From Sorghum bicolor (Eukaryota > Streptophyta > Magnoliopsida > Poales > Poaceae), in NCBI RefSeq assembly GCF_000003195.3, contig NC_012876.2:65156407-65220406 (forward strand): 64,000 nucleotides of DNA. Reading direction: 5' to 3'. The notes beneath the pieces were generated by a model, which saw only the letters and a list, made by a program, of their open reading frames with translations, searched no databases and was not told the DNA's origin. The position numbers and the translations under genes are program-made. The stretch's first letter is position 1; the number at the start of each line of letters is the position of its first letter. Below, one piece after another: positions 34,207 through 46,668 of the stretch.

Positions 34207-35997
34207 ATACAAGTTTCTCTCATCTTTCAGCTGCACCAGTGAGCCACCCCTAGCATGGACAAACGTCGAATTTGCTTCGGGAGCAGGAAAGGACAGGCTC
34301 AGCCGCTGAAAAACGCATAAGTGCATCCTCAATGGCTCTCGACTTCGATAGTTGAGTACGCCCTATGTAAAAAAGAGAGATTAACTAAAATCATCGCGGT
34401 AGTGAGTCTTCAATAGCCTATCTTGCATGAGTCTCAAAATATTTTGTGTCTAATATACTTCCTCTGTCTCTAAATATCTGTCACTGTTGGTGCGCGCGCC
34501 ACAAGTTTAACTCTATTTATAAAAAATACATGTAATATTTGTATATCTAAATAAATTTATTAAAAATCTAGAATTAAAGATCTTTCTAATTTGGTATTAA
34601 TTCTTTACCATAAATATTAATAATTTTTAAATATATATTTTGTCAAAGTTGTTTCTTGAAAAACACAAATATTTAAAGATAGAGAGAGTATGCATCATAC
34701 TCTGACCACTCAGTCTACCGCTTTATCTTTTAAAAAAAATAATTTTAAGCCTCCACGTTAGCCAGCTAGCTATTTGTGCACGCCGTTGAGGATACTCCGA
34801 GCCACCAAGGCATGCAGCCAGCCACGATTGCGTCGTGAGAGTCGGCATGGATACACTCATGGAACGAGCATATAGTAGCGAAAAAGAAGAAGTAATTGGA
34901 GAGGATAAATAAAAAAGAAGAAATGAGTAGGAAATTATGATCATTTTTGTACTATGATATGATGAGCTGTTTATTTTATCAAACGCTTTCAAAAATAGCT
35001 TGTACGGTAAAGCTGCTCGTGATGTTAAAGCGTAAAAAGAAAACCTGAAGCAGAGTTGTTCCAAAGGTACCATCCGAAAAGTCCGGTGCATGTAGACACA
35101 GTTTTTTTTTTTTTGACAACAACATGTAGACTCATGTTGTCCGAGCCATGATTAACATGTAGCCTGATTTACTACCATTGAATGCTCACCAACACGGAGT
35201 ATTTAGATATTGTTTAGTTCTTTCCCAAAAGTTTACACCATATCATATCGAATAATAAGACACATGCATAGAGTATTAAATATAGATGGAAAAAATAATT
35301 AATTGCACATATTACGACTACTTTACGAGACGAATCTTTTAAATCTAATTAGTTTATGATTTGACAATAAAATACTATAATAATACATGTGTCAATAATG
35401 GATTCATTAGACTTAGTAAATTCGTCTACATATTCTGTAATTTATTTACCCCATTTGACACCCCTATGTAAACCCGAGGTGATACCCCAAAATTTTACAA
35501 TGTGGAACTAAGCAATGCTACTCCCTCTGTTCCAAGAAACTTGATGTTTCGGTATTAAAAAAAAATCCTAAAAACCTTGATGTTTTAGCACTTGAACAAT
35601 TGGCAGCGTCTATATATCAGCTTAAGATCGATATGTCTCTACATATTCATTTTAATGAAGAATTACTCCTTAATTAACATGGTTTACCTTTAATAAATAG
35701 GGATACATACATGGGTAGTTTCTGTGGATTACTCATCTATCTAAAAACACATCCTAAAAGATAGGTAGTATTATTTTTGTCCATATCTTTGGCCCCGCGC
35801 GCACCAATGCAATCTAGTTGTTTACATACTACGTACAACACACACGGAGACGGCCACTCCATGGGTGCTCAAATTAGACCGCGCCGTCTAATCCGTGGAC
35901 CTTATATGCCGCGCGCGTGCGTAGGTGACACCACCATTATTCTAATTTCATCGATCGGAATCGTTGGATTGGACTCGCCGCCACCATTCAATACTAA
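34207..35997. other. Repeat-rich intergenic DNA
   Basis: No gene was recognised. It holds a Stowaway element (34458-34688) and two poorer candidates: a decayed member of the GGCCTTGTTTAG family at about 35208-35460 (phrases ATTGTTTAGTTC, ATTAAATATAGATGG, ACGAGACGAATCTTTTAAATC) and a weak Stowaway-like segment at about 35521-35768 (left end CTCCCTCTGTTCC). Confidence 0.55.
34458..34688. mobile_element. Stowaway MITE
   Basis: 231 bp, flanked by TA on both sides. Left end CTTCCTCTGTCTCTAAATA; the right end, read as complement, starts CTCTCTCTATCTTTAAATA. The AT-rich interior resembles the copy at 55063. Confidence 0.85.
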
Positions 35998-36240
35998 CGC
36001 CTTGTTTAGTTCCCAAAAAATTTTGCAAAATTTTTCAGATTTTCCGTCACATCGAATCTTTAAACACATGTATGAAGTATTAAATATAGACAAAAATAAA
36101 AACTAATTGCACAGTTTGGTCGAAATTGACGAGACGAATCTTTTGAGCCTAGTTAGTTTATAATTGGATAATATTTGTCAAATACAAACGAAAAAGCTAC
36201 AGTGTCGATTTTGCAAAATATTTTGGAACTAAACAAGTCC
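35998..36240 (-). mobile_element. MITE of the GGCCTTGTTTAGTTC family, TAA duplication
   Basis: 243 bp with left end GCCTTGTTTAGTTCC and right end GGAACTAAACAAGTCC. TAA occurs on both sides (35995-35997 and 36241-36243), which supports a PIF/Harbinger-like 3-bp target duplication. The interior carries CGAGACGAATCTTTTGAGC and TTAAATATAGACAAAAAT. Confidence 0.9.
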
Positions 36241-37109
36241 TAAATGGCATCACACCATCTATCTAATCTACTCTCGTTGCATTGTTCGATCCCTTGTTGG
36301 TGGGGTGCACCGCTGACCGTCAGATCGTCCAGTGTGACAGTATATATAGTCCATCCTGACGTCGCTAGAGAGGACCTTCCTCTTCCTTTTGTTTTTTTTT
36401 CTTCAGGATCAAATGCACTTAAGTAGTACTCACTTCGTTCAAAAAAAATATCACTTTGGATTCATATCGGTTAAACTTTCTTAAATTTAATTAAATTTAT
36501 AAAAAATAGTATCAATATTTATATCTCTAAATACTAATTATATATATAATTAAAGTTAAAATTATTTGACTTCTCGAAAAGTGAGAATAAAACTCTTCCT
36601 AGGACAGACCTTTCTGTAGGCAAACCACCACTAGACATTTTTGTTAAGCACTCCGCACTGATTATATATAGTAAAGCTTATGGAATTGTTGTGGTCTAAT
36701 AATGTTTCCTCTATTGTTCTTACATTTGATATACAGGATGGTCTAGTAAAGCTAACATGGCACGGCCAGCATACCATGCCTTGTCTCATGATGTGCTGTC
36801 TCCTTGGCCAATTAGTTTTTGAAGAAAATCCTTGGCCAATTAGTTGAGGACTGAACTCGATCATGCACCTACTACGGCTGCATGCATATCTCCACTCAAG
36901 CAAATATCTTTGGGAACTTTAGAATTTGGACCCAATGCTGCATAATGCTTACTAATGGTAATTGATTTGCAGGGCGTCTCTTCTCTCCATGATTCTGAGA
37001 ATCGTCCAAAAGTGCGTACGCAACCGGTTTGATTTTTTTAAAGTAGTGAGATATAATGCGACGCTTGACAACTTGCGTGGACACTTGAGTTGACCTCATA
37101 AGTCATAAG

Positions 37110-37152
<43 letters not shown>

Positions 37153-37725
37153 GTAGTACGTAGCTTGTGCAAATTAAAGTGTGCTTGCTATTCTATTTCA
37201 TGCATGTATATATAGGCAAATTTAGAGTAATGACGCCACCTTGTTAACCGCAATATATAGGAACTACTCCCTCCGTAGAAGCAATAGCTGAAAGATGTGC
37301 CTCGTGATTACTATTGTCATTTGAAACCCCGTAAGGAGGAGGTATACCCTCCTCTGTCCTTAAAAAGTACAATTATAGATTTGAAAAGGTCAGTTCAATG
37401 TATAGAAAATTGTATCAATACTTATGTGTCTCTAAAATGATTTAATATAAAAAATGTATTTTATAACTAATTTAGTGATACTTACATGTAGGTGTTAATT
37501 AGTATTTTGCATATAGATTTGGTCAAACATAAATTTGTTTGATTTCTCAAAATGTAAGAATTATATATTTTTTTTGGATGTAGCAATTACATCATTATAT
37601 TGTCTCTACATTGTACTGCATGTTCGGACCGCGGGCCCAGTGAAATCATGTGTTGCATGAGAAGACACAGTTTTCCTTATCCTCTAGGACTCTCTGATAA
37701 AATAAATAATCAGCCTGATGAAGTA
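36241..37725. other. Repeat-rich intergenic DNA
   Basis: No gene was recognised. Two decayed Stowaway-like segments are suspected (about 36427-36608 and about 37345-37575), plus a GT microsatellite at 37112-37148. Confidence 0.5.
37112..37148. repeat. GT microsatellite
   Basis: About 18 GT repeats without interruption. Confidence 0.95.
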
Positions 37726-37872
37726 CTCCCTCCATCCAAAAATGAATGTTAGAAAAATTATGTCAGCCAAACAAATTAAAGTTAATACTTTTTATATAAC
37801 TTTTATTTAAAGTTCAAAGTGTTTGATTTCTCGAAATACGAGAATCGCAATTTTTTATGGACCGAGAGGGAG
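37726..37872. mobile_element. Short Stowaway MITE
   Basis: 147 bp flanked by TA. Left end CTCCCTCCATCCAAAAA; right end GGACCGAGAGGGAG, which is the complement of a CTCCCTC-type tip. Confidence 0.85.
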
Positions 37873-38427
37873 TAATAAGCTAAAACAGTTTAGTTTCTCT
37901 CTCTTCTTCTCCTTGTAGGTTTTCAGAGTCTATCCCTATTCCCTAGTTAGCAAGGAGAAATTTTCAGAGTCTATCCTTCTCCCAATCATTCATGCCTGAT
38001 GGAACATGCATCCATGCACGATAATTAGTGGAGCTAGACGTCACATGATCCAAGCTTGTTTCCCCTCTACTAATCCAGCGCCCAAAAGAATAAAAAACTT
38101 GTCGTGACAAAACTTGAAACCACTCACTCGTGCCTTTTTGTGTACAAAATATCATGCATCCAGACCCAGTGATGCTTGTATATATGATAGCCAAAAAGAA
38201 ACGCAAAGCAGAGAGAAAAGCTGCGTCGTCTCTATCTAACCGCACTCGTTTCGTGTCATTAACAAGAGTCCGGAATAATTTAATCCTAGTGTATTTAGAA
38301 CGACGTCTACGTGAAAGCTTCAATAGTTGGACTGCTACCTGCTACGTGTCTGTCATTAGGAGATCGAGAGAGCTGATTCAAGAGGAGGGCATCACCAAAA
38401 CAACATCATGTGCTATTGGAGCACCAG
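37873..38427. other. Short intergenic stretch
   Basis: About 550 bases before the solo LTR. Open frames at 38130-38432 and on the opposite strand have no recognisable motif. The last five bases (ACCAG) are the LTR target duplication. Confidence 0.5.
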
Positions 38428-41261
38428 TGTAACACCCTAAAATTTACTCCTTTTGAAATATAGATAAAATTATTTAATTTTGTATTTTTGTGCTCATGAA
38501 AATATAGGAAAAATAATATTTTTTTTATTAAATTAAAATTTATTATAAGGCATAGCAATATTATTATGCATACATGCTGGTGCATATGTTTTGAAGTGAT
38601 GCTTGTTGCTCCTTTATGTGTTGATAGTAAGAAAAATATTTAAAATACGTTTAGTAGATCGATCTTCCTTATTTGGCACGTATTTATCTTTTATCTACAA
38701 CCAAATTCCTTGTTTCTAAGCTCAAATTTTGATTAGGACCTTTCTAAAATCTTTTCTTTGTCACTCAAAGCACTTCTTTTAGTTCCTCGTCCATCAAGCA
38801 ATCTCTACAAACTTTTCGGAAATTTTTCCATCTTCTGTTCTCACTTTTCTCTGAGCATGATCTAATTTTTAGATGCTCTAAACAATCTTATCATGAGCTC
38901 TAAAAACTTTATTCGGGTTCCCCATGTTCTATAATATCTCTGAGAATTTTTCCCAAATTTTCGGAGCTTTCGGAGTATTTTTCGTGGCTTAACTACTAAT
39001 TCTAAACTTTTCTAGAATTATTTTATCAATGAAAATAATTAATTCCGAAAATAATAAATCTCTTATTAGTTTTCCAACGTCAAAGCCCATAATAAACCCC
39101 AAAAACCATGTAGTTATTTACTAATAGGCTTTAATAATTAATTAGGCCTATTAGTAAAGATGAAGGTTGCAAATCAATTAGTACCATATCGCTAGTTGAC
39201 GTGGAGCTGTGGAGTTTCTCTCCCTATATATTTGTACCAACCCTTAGGTTGAGCACACCAAAACTACCATATGAGGAGCCCCTAGTTTGGGAAATCTCTC
39301 GTGTAGTAAATTAAATTTTTTTCATCAGTCCTCGTGCCGTTGCTATTTCGGGAGACCTCGGCTGCTCATCTTGTCAAAGTCCATCCTGTCTTCTTCAGCC
39401 ATGCCTAATCATCAACGTTACCCATTCATAATTGATCGTTGGTAAGCATCTCATGTTATCCTTTCTCTCTGTTAATTGCACCATGCCCTGCTGTCACCAT
39501 TTAATTTAACTCTGTGCTGCAGCCCACTATCGCCTAACCGTTGCCCTTGCTGTATTGTTTCTCGCCGGCGACCACCAGAGCCACGCCGTGTGCTTGCGTC
39601 TTCCAGCAAGTCATGCATGTTTGCCTATGTGCTTCACTGGCTTGATCAACACGTCATCCGCACCTTGGTATTAGTTCTTCTACAATATATCATTCTTTAT
39701 GCCTCCATGCACTCATTCATGACATTTAATATTCAGTCCATCAATCATGAATTAGCTTATAAAATTTCATGTGCAGCAACGTATTATCTCTCCTTTACTT
39801 TGCCCCATAAATAAATTCCTAAAGCTTTAATCTCACGGTTTCCTTGTTTTAGCTATAATTCCATCTCCTGATGCTGCGTTAAGATTGTATCAACGTAGAT
39901 CATGAGTTAGCCGCAATAACCTCTCATATGTTAATTTATTAACTTGACTAGTGTGCATGTAGCTGGTTTTTTTTTTTTTAAATTTTAAAAAGCGACACAA
40001 GTGTTACACTCTAGTATTTTTTATAATGCGATTAATTAATTACCTTTCTATATAAAATCTTAGAAAATTCATATCTCCTCCGTTTTAGCTTCGATTTTCG
40101 TGATCTTTACGTCCGCGAGATCGTAGCGCTGCGTAGAATCTTTTTATGAACTCTCTATACTGTTTTTATATGATTGGTGTACTGTTCTAATTGTAGCCTT
40201 GTTTGCTTCGTGTATGTTTGTTGCCGTATGTTTGTGATCGATGATCGGAATTAGTCGGTGAGCAATTCGTGGTGATCAAGAGTGCTTCAGTGATCAAGAT
40301 CAGCAAGAGCATTTGGATTAAGGCAAGTATAGCATTTGGATTTTAATTCTGTGACCATGATCCTGTGACTAGATTAATGTTAAGTAATAAATGATAAAAA
40401 TGACTTTTTAGCAACTTGATGATTTGTCTGTACGTGATCACCCGGGACAACAGTGCAACCATGAGGGCTATAATGGCTCTGGCTTTAGCTCAGTATGAAG
40501 ACCTTTTCTAGCTTGTTAGAGGTTACCCGAAAGGGCGGAGGGGCTGAACCGTTTTGGGTATAGTGCGAGCCCCTGTCCTTATGTGTATAGGCTGCGCGTC
40601 ATTGTGCCATTTGGAAGGGGGGTATCTATATCTGCGCGCAAAGGAAACCTTGCGGCCCTAACATGTTAGACGAACTTTTGAAAGGCTTCATAGTGATCCC
40701 TGCCGACCTTCCTTGGAAGTGGGTTAAGAGGCTGATCACCTCGGGCGAAAGGGTAAATCATGACTCATGGGTAAAGATGTACAACCTCTGCAGAGTGTTA
40801 AAACTAGTATACTAGCCGAGCTCACGGTCAGGAGCGGCCTTGGGGACATCTACATTAAGGGTGATGATTCCTGTGTGTTAAAATACTCATTATTTATTGT
40901 TTAATGCTTTACATTATTTATGTCACATTGATCATGAGATTGTGGGATATATACAATCTAGTTGCTATACTTGTGGAGTTCGACATGGACTCACTCTTGC
41001 TATTTCCCCCACACCTCAGGAGAAGTTTTGGGCTTGTGATCAACCAGTCAGTTGGATCCTGTAGAGGGAAGTTAATACCCGAAGTTTGGAGTTGTCTGTC
41101 CGCTGTTTGATATCAAAGGTTATATCTTTTATACTAAGTACGTTATATATTTATGCATTGTCTTTTGATATTACCCCTTATTTGTAGCTATATGTGAGAT
41201 TTGACTTCTAAGACTCACATATGGTGTATATCTGGTTTTATCCTTAAAATCGGGTATTACA
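38428..41261 (+). mobile_element. Solo LTR of a large LTR retrotransposon (2,834 bp)
   Basis: The segment starts TGTAACACCC and ends GGGTATTACA, so it has the TG...CA ends and short inverted tips of an LTR. It is flanked by identical 5-bp direct repeats ACCAG (38423-38427 and 41262-41266), the hallmark of retroviral-type integration. No polyprotein, primer-binding site or second LTR lies next to it, so the interior was lost by LTR-LTR recombination. The length and the TGTAACACCC start suggest a Ty3/gypsy chromovirus of the Tekay/Del type, by family knowledge. The open frames inside are incidental. Confidence 0.9.
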
Positions 41262-41266
41262 ACCAG

Positions 41267-44200
41267 TTTTTTTTTTTTAACGAAAAACGGCGGGGACTCT
41301 GCTTTTCAATTAAGAGAGAAAAGGGAGGCATAATCACCAATTTAGTATCTGAATTCTGAACTTTGTGTCGCTAATTGCAATGTATCGCGTTCAGAACCAA
41401 GAATTGGGATAGATGGTCACTGATGGTAACTGAACCGATGGAACTGTACATAGACGTGGCGACATGATGCCTGTATTTTGAATAGACTCCTCCAACATAT
41501 GTATATATCAACTCCCTTTGACAGGGAAGTTTCTTTTTATTCCCTTCACTCCTAGTCTTCTGTGACTCTTTTTTTTTTCGAGGGAGATGCATTATGTTCC
41601 CCTCAAATAAAGCGCCACATAACATTTTTTTTTCTTTATTTTGTGGGTGGGATTGGTCTCGCACCTAAAGATGCTGAAATTGGCCAAGATATGGACCATG
41701 AATCTTGAAGCATCTAGAGAATTAGAGTGTTCGGTTGCTATATAGAGCATCTCCAAGATACTAGGTAAAATTATATTCTAAACTACAAGATTTAGCTATT
41801 GCGTAAAATAAAAAAGTCACTCAAAGCATAGAGTTCCACAATAACATTTGTATAGGATAGCTAGTGAGGACGATATGATATATATGACAAGCGAAAGTTT
41901 AGGGATAGCAAACTTGCTATTTTAGCAAATCAGATAGCACACCTGTTAGACTTTAATTTTTTGCTTTAAAAATGTAAAAATAGCCTAGATAACATGAATA
42001 GCATATCTGGAGTTGCTCTTAAGTTGTGATTTTTCATAATAAATAAGACAATAGATAAAGATTGCTATGATTGATATGCTGATTCAGATTTTTATGTAGA
42101 GTGTATCAGCATTTTTTATCTAGCTGGAGCAAGTGCTGCAAGGTGTACGTACATGTAACTTTGGATGGATTATTGTGCTCAAACAAAGCACCGTCCAAGT
42201 ATCTATTTTATGAAAAAAAAAGTTGTTAAAGTAGCATGCCTTTTCTTTTTAAAACACTTAGAGTTCGATTTACTTCTCGTACTAAATGAAAAAGTTTGAA
42301 ATGCAAAGTTTTAGAGCTTATAAAGTCGAAGACTTTAGGGTGTTTCTACATCTGAGATTGTTTAAACAATAAAAATAAATCAATTTCAAAACCTATGAAC
42401 TTATATAAAATTTTGAGACCCTAAATGACGAACACAGTTTTTTTTGCCCTCAAGGGCATGTGCTTCCAATCCAGAGGTAGAGGGAGTGGGAGCATATGCC
42501 CTCAAGGGCAAAAATAACTTTACCCCTAAATGGTCTTAACGTAAACTTCTTTGAATACGAAGTTGTATATCTTTTTTAGCTCTACAATTTTGATAGACTT
42601 TGTCTTCATCCTACTTTATTATGTGGAAAAGTAAGGAATTTTCTTGTGCTACATCTATTTTTAGAGGTGGGTCATATTTTGAACTACCTCTAGCCACCTC
42701 TATAAACCTCTTAATTTTTAGAGACGATTTGAAAGCCCAACAACCTCTAAAAATCGGTTTGTTAGAGATGGTTGTGTTCTCAACCACCTATAAAAATTGA
42801 ATTCTAGATGCGGACGTTAAACCATTTTTTAGAGCCGGTTCTTGATAGAAACATCTCTAAAAAAAGGAGGGGCCTCTAAAAATCAATTTTGTATTAGTGT
42901 CATTGGACCATTGATATGTAATATTGGATTGATTCAGTCATAATCTCCTTTAACGTAATATTAGATTGATTCCTCCACAAGCCATGATAACAAACGTCCT
43001 AAATCATGCTTATGATTTCATCCGGATAAAATAAAGATCCCAATTAATAATATATTGTGTTGCTATATTTATGAAATGCCTAAGCAATACTCTTCTGATA
43101 ACACACATCTCTGGCTGATAAAGCGGAGAATATTTTTAATGTGAAAACTAAAGTAATAATAACAATGCAAGGACGAATTCTATGGTGCCAACTTAACATC
43201 TTTGTGCCCGCTTTTCACATGTGCACACAGTATGTAGGAACCACCACGAGATACGTGCCTTTAATTCTCTTGTATATTATATTACTCTTTTCAAGCATAG
43301 GTTCTTGATTCGCATTGCTAAGTGGGATTCCATCCGATTGATCCTATGATAGACACTTTGTTGAGCTTGAAACCAATTCGATTCCCACAGGAATATTGCC
43401 TCCGATTGAGAAGGAGAGAATCGAAGGAGCCAGATAACTACCAAGGTGAAGCTCAAAACACGCATTGTCCTTTTGTGTTAATTAGGTTTAAAATTTCTTT
43501 GTTGTTAAGCACTTTACCAAGGTGATGCTCAAGAGAAAGATTCTTTCAAAAAAAGTTTTGTTAATGGGAGTGTTGAATAATTATATACTAACTAATGGAG
43601 TGTTTGGTTTGGGGAATCAACGACTCATTCTAGATGAGACGATGCATCATGAATCCATTCGTAGAATTTAGTGGAATGGTCTCATTCCTCATACTAGTAC
43701 TAATTATTAGCTTGTACTAAAAAATGAGGTGAAGATGGATTAACGAATTCTATTCTACAAACCAAAAAAACAAACTAAAGAGTCAGATGATAATGATAAT
43801 GATAATGGACTACTCTATTCCATAGACCAAACACTCTAGAGTAAGCTTACATATGCACTGATCTAGAGCCCCATTCATCAGAGACCAAATGATATAACTT
43901 TAGTAAATAGTAGCTCAGTTTGTTATTAGGTTCCTTGTGGTATGATCTATCATAAGGGAACCAAGTTCCGTGGCGTGATCTATCAATCGGTGTTTAGATC
44001 CTCGACTTGGTATGGATGCTCATGCTATTCTAGATTTATTTTATGATTTAGTGAGGTTGTCTTTCTACTAGTAGGCGATGTTTCCTTTAGCAAGGAGTCT
44101 ATGTGGCTTTGTCAATCTTGAGATCCGTCAGCTCAGTCTCTTAGAGTTGCTCATAAAGTTAAGGTGTGCACGGGTACATTGATAAGAATGAGTGTAGTGT

Positions 44201-44740
44201 GTTGACATGAGTGTCTGTGTTTGTACCGAGGTTCGCTAAAAATTCAGTTTATTCATTTATAGAATAAAGTGGCAGTATCAAAAGAATTAGGCAAGAAGAA
44301 TTAAGCATATTGTTAGTGATACTTCAGCTTTCACTCAAGGTGCATGTTTCTAAGTTATGAAGAACAACGAAAATATTTTCTTTGCTTAAAAGAATCCAAC
44401 GGGCACGCATTCTAGTTGACCTTTTAAGTCAATTACTTTTGTTGTGCTTGTTTATATTTTTTATGATTCATTTGTGAAATTAAATTATATATAGATGTAT
44501 GCAAAAAAATGCTACTAAGATACGTTTACAAAATAGTAAACCGTCCAAATTTAACAATAATGCAGTCTGCATAGGACAAGCACACGAAAAGGGGTGTGAC
44601 TATCAGTGACTTTTGATTTTAAAACTTCACCAGGCATGTTCTAGATGACTTTAGTAAGTCAGCTCACTTTTAGGGCTGGTGCTTATGTTATCCACAACCA
44701 AAATTTTTAACTTCTCTTAGTGATATGGGCTTCTCTCCTA
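41267..44740. other. AT-rich intergenic DNA with worn repeats
   Basis: No gene was recognised. Features seen are a GCCCTCAAGGGCA motif occurring twice at 42448-42510, a segment at about 42655-42900 with repeated CCTCTAAAAATC-type phrases ending in TTAGTG (possible CACTA end), and a possible MITE at about 43593-43853 with tips GAGTGTTTGGTTTG and AGACCAAACACTC. Confidence 0.5.
43593..43853. mobile_element. Possible MITE with GAGTGTTTGGT tips
   Basis: The left phrase GAGTGTTTGGTTTGGGGAATC and the right phrase GATTCCATAGACC-type complement give partly matching inverted ends around a 260-bp AT-rich interior. The interior contains a TAATGA triplet array near 43790. No clear target duplication was found. 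Confidence 0.5.
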
Positions 44741-44981
44741 GGCCTTGTTTAGTTCCAATTTTTTGTGCAAAATAGGCACTGTAGCACTTTAGTTTGTATT
44801 TAACAAATATTTTCTAATCATGGACTAACTAAGTTTAAAAGATTCGTCTCGTAAATTACAGGTGAACTGTGTAATTAGTTTTTATTTTCGTCTATATTTA
44901 ATGCTCCATGCATACATCTAAAGATTCGATGCGATGAAAAATGTGAAAAATTTTACAATTTTTTTAGAACTAAACAAGGCC
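44741..44981 (+). mobile_element. MITE of the GGCCTTGTTTAGTTC family, CTA duplication
   Basis: 241 bp with perfect tips GGCCTTGTTTAGTTC and GAACTAAACAAGGCC. CTA lies on both sides (44738-44740, 44982-44984). The interior carries CACTGTAGCACTTTAG, AAAAGATTCGTCTCG and TATATTTAATGCTCCATGC. It is the best-preserved copy in the window and can serve as the reference. Confidence 0.92.
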
Positions 44982-45305
44982 CTAATGTTTTAGCATTAAA
45001 AATTTAGTACAAACTTTCTCTAGTAAATGTCTCCTAGTGAGGATTCTCTAGTGCTATAACTAGTGGTAGTATTTTACTACTAATTAAAAACACTAGAAGA
45101 ACTCCATCAATTTGGTAGTGATCTGCGGATTATATACCGATAATACTTCATTCGTGGGTTATAAATTGTAGTTATCCACATATTTTATTCTCCCAAAAAA
45201 GATATGTTTCTATAATTTTGATCATATATTTTCACAGAATAGCAATCCAATTACAAAATCCTTATAACACCACACTTTCAATACCTCACTCCACACACAA
45301 ATATA

Positions 45306-45549
45306 GGCCTTGTTTAGATGTGAAATTTTTTTGGATTTCGCTACTGTAGTACTTTCGTTTGTTTGTGACAAATATTGTCCAATCATGGACTAATTAGGAT
45401 CAAAAGATTCATCTCGTGATTTACAGGTAAACTGTGCAATTGGTTTTTGTTTTTGTCTATATTTAATACTTCATGCATGTACTACAAGATTTGATGTGAC
45501 GGAGAATCTTGAAATTTTTTTTGGTTTTTGGGGTGAACTAAACAAGGCC
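45306..45549 (+). mobile_element. MITE of the GGCCTTGTTTAGTTC family, ATA duplication
   Basis: 244 bp with tips GGCCTTGTTTAGATG and GAACTAAACAAGGCC. ATA lies on both sides (45303-45305, 45550-45552). The interior matches the 44741 copy and lies in the same orientation only 325 bp away. Confidence 0.9.
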
Positions 45550-45689
45550 ATAGTTATATATATACATGCACAGAATAGTTGATGTCAGTCATCAGTAAAT
45601 CATCATTCCCTACGATTATATGTCGTTTTACATTTTGGTCAGTCAAACTCCTTTTTATTTTGACCATCAGTACAAAAAAAAACAATTAG

Positions 45690-45880
45690 ATTTAGTATAG
45701 ATGCAGAAGCTCACTACATACACTCATCTATCACTATGAGCACCTCTAGAAAAAATTAGATCAGGAAAATCTTAAGATTAATAAAGTCATCACATACGTC
45801 TCGCTGATGAGAAGTAACATCGCCTACCATTTAAATAGACAAATTCCATCACACATGTAACCTAATTAAATGAGGTACGG
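45690..45880 (-). mobile_element. Degenerate Au-like SINE body
   Basis: Resembles the plus-strand view of the SINE at 30672-30988: GTCTCGCTGATGAGAAG and CATCGCCTACCATTTAAAT against CGCCTCGCTGTCGAGGGG and GTCGCCTACCAACACTATTAAAT there. The tRNA-like head is not readable. Confidence 0.45.
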
Positions 45881-46072
45881 TCAATTCGTAGTCATAGAGT
45901 AACCATGCATTCCCTATATTTGAACTGGAGTGAGTATTATTCTTTAAATCTCTATTATCCATTTCGAGTGTGACCTAACAATTTTTGTAGGAGAGTGGGT
46001 CCGTTGCAATGGACAAGCACCTCAATCAGCGAAAAGCTTCATGGCCCCTCTCTGCATTCTGCCTTTCAGCTT

Positions 46073-46172
46073 NNNNNNNNNNNNNNNNNNNNNNNNNNNN
46101 NNNNNNNNNNNNNNNNNNNNNNNNNNNNNNNNNNNNNNNNNNNNNNNNNNNNNNNNNNNNNNNNNNNNNNNN
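46073..46172. other. Assembly gap (100 N)
   Basis: A run of exactly 100 N, probably a gap of unknown size. The left terminus of the CACTA transposon is expected in or near it. Confidence 1.
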
Positions 46173-46229
46173 CAGTTGTAAACAATAAACTGAGGACTTG
46201 AGCTTCTTGTCTAATACTCAAGATGTTTG

Positions 46230-46303
46230 GTATATATATATATGTGGTTGTTGGCCTTCGTGCCATATTTAGTATATATGTGGTTGTTGGCCTTCGTGCC
46301 ATG
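46230..46303 (+). repeat. Tandem duplication in the CACTA leader
   Basis: Two adjacent copies of a unit ending GTGGTTGTTGGCCTTCGTGCCAT, at about 46242-46266 and 46278-46302, each preceded by a TA-rich stretch. Confidence 0.85.
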
Positions 46304-46582
46304 TTTTTTTGCAGGTTTTCAAACCTCTCCGTGCAGGGGAGGTGCTGCCGAAATTTTGAGTCGACACTAACCATTTTTGCCCTTTTTGCAGGAGGACCTG
46401 TGGAAGGGACTCGGCTACCCCGATCGTCTTTGTCGGCACTGCGGGTCTTCCTGCACCGCGTCGACTCTCCACTGCACCGGCTCTCCACCGCCCCGCTAGC
46501 CGTACCTCACCGCCACCGTAGGTATAACCCCTCTATCCGTATGTGGTCTTTGGTCGCGTAACCTAGTTAGGTGTCTCCCGTT

Positions 46583-46642
46583 CGAAAGAGATACGGTCAG
46601 AGATATGTGGACCTTTGCATATCTGTGACTGTATCTCTTTCG
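46583..46642. repeat. Hairpin 1 in the CACTA leader
   Basis: Arms 46583-46607 and 46618-46642 (25 nt each) are complementary except for two positions, with a 10-nt loop. The arm begins CGAAAGAGATACGG. It lies about 320 bp before the transposase ATG. Confidence 0.88.
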
Positions 46643-46668
46643 GATTGTCCACGTATTTTGGACAGCCC

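Noticed and set aside
39476..41110. Short open frames inside the solo LTR
   Set aside because: No domain, and LTRs are normally non-coding; incidental.
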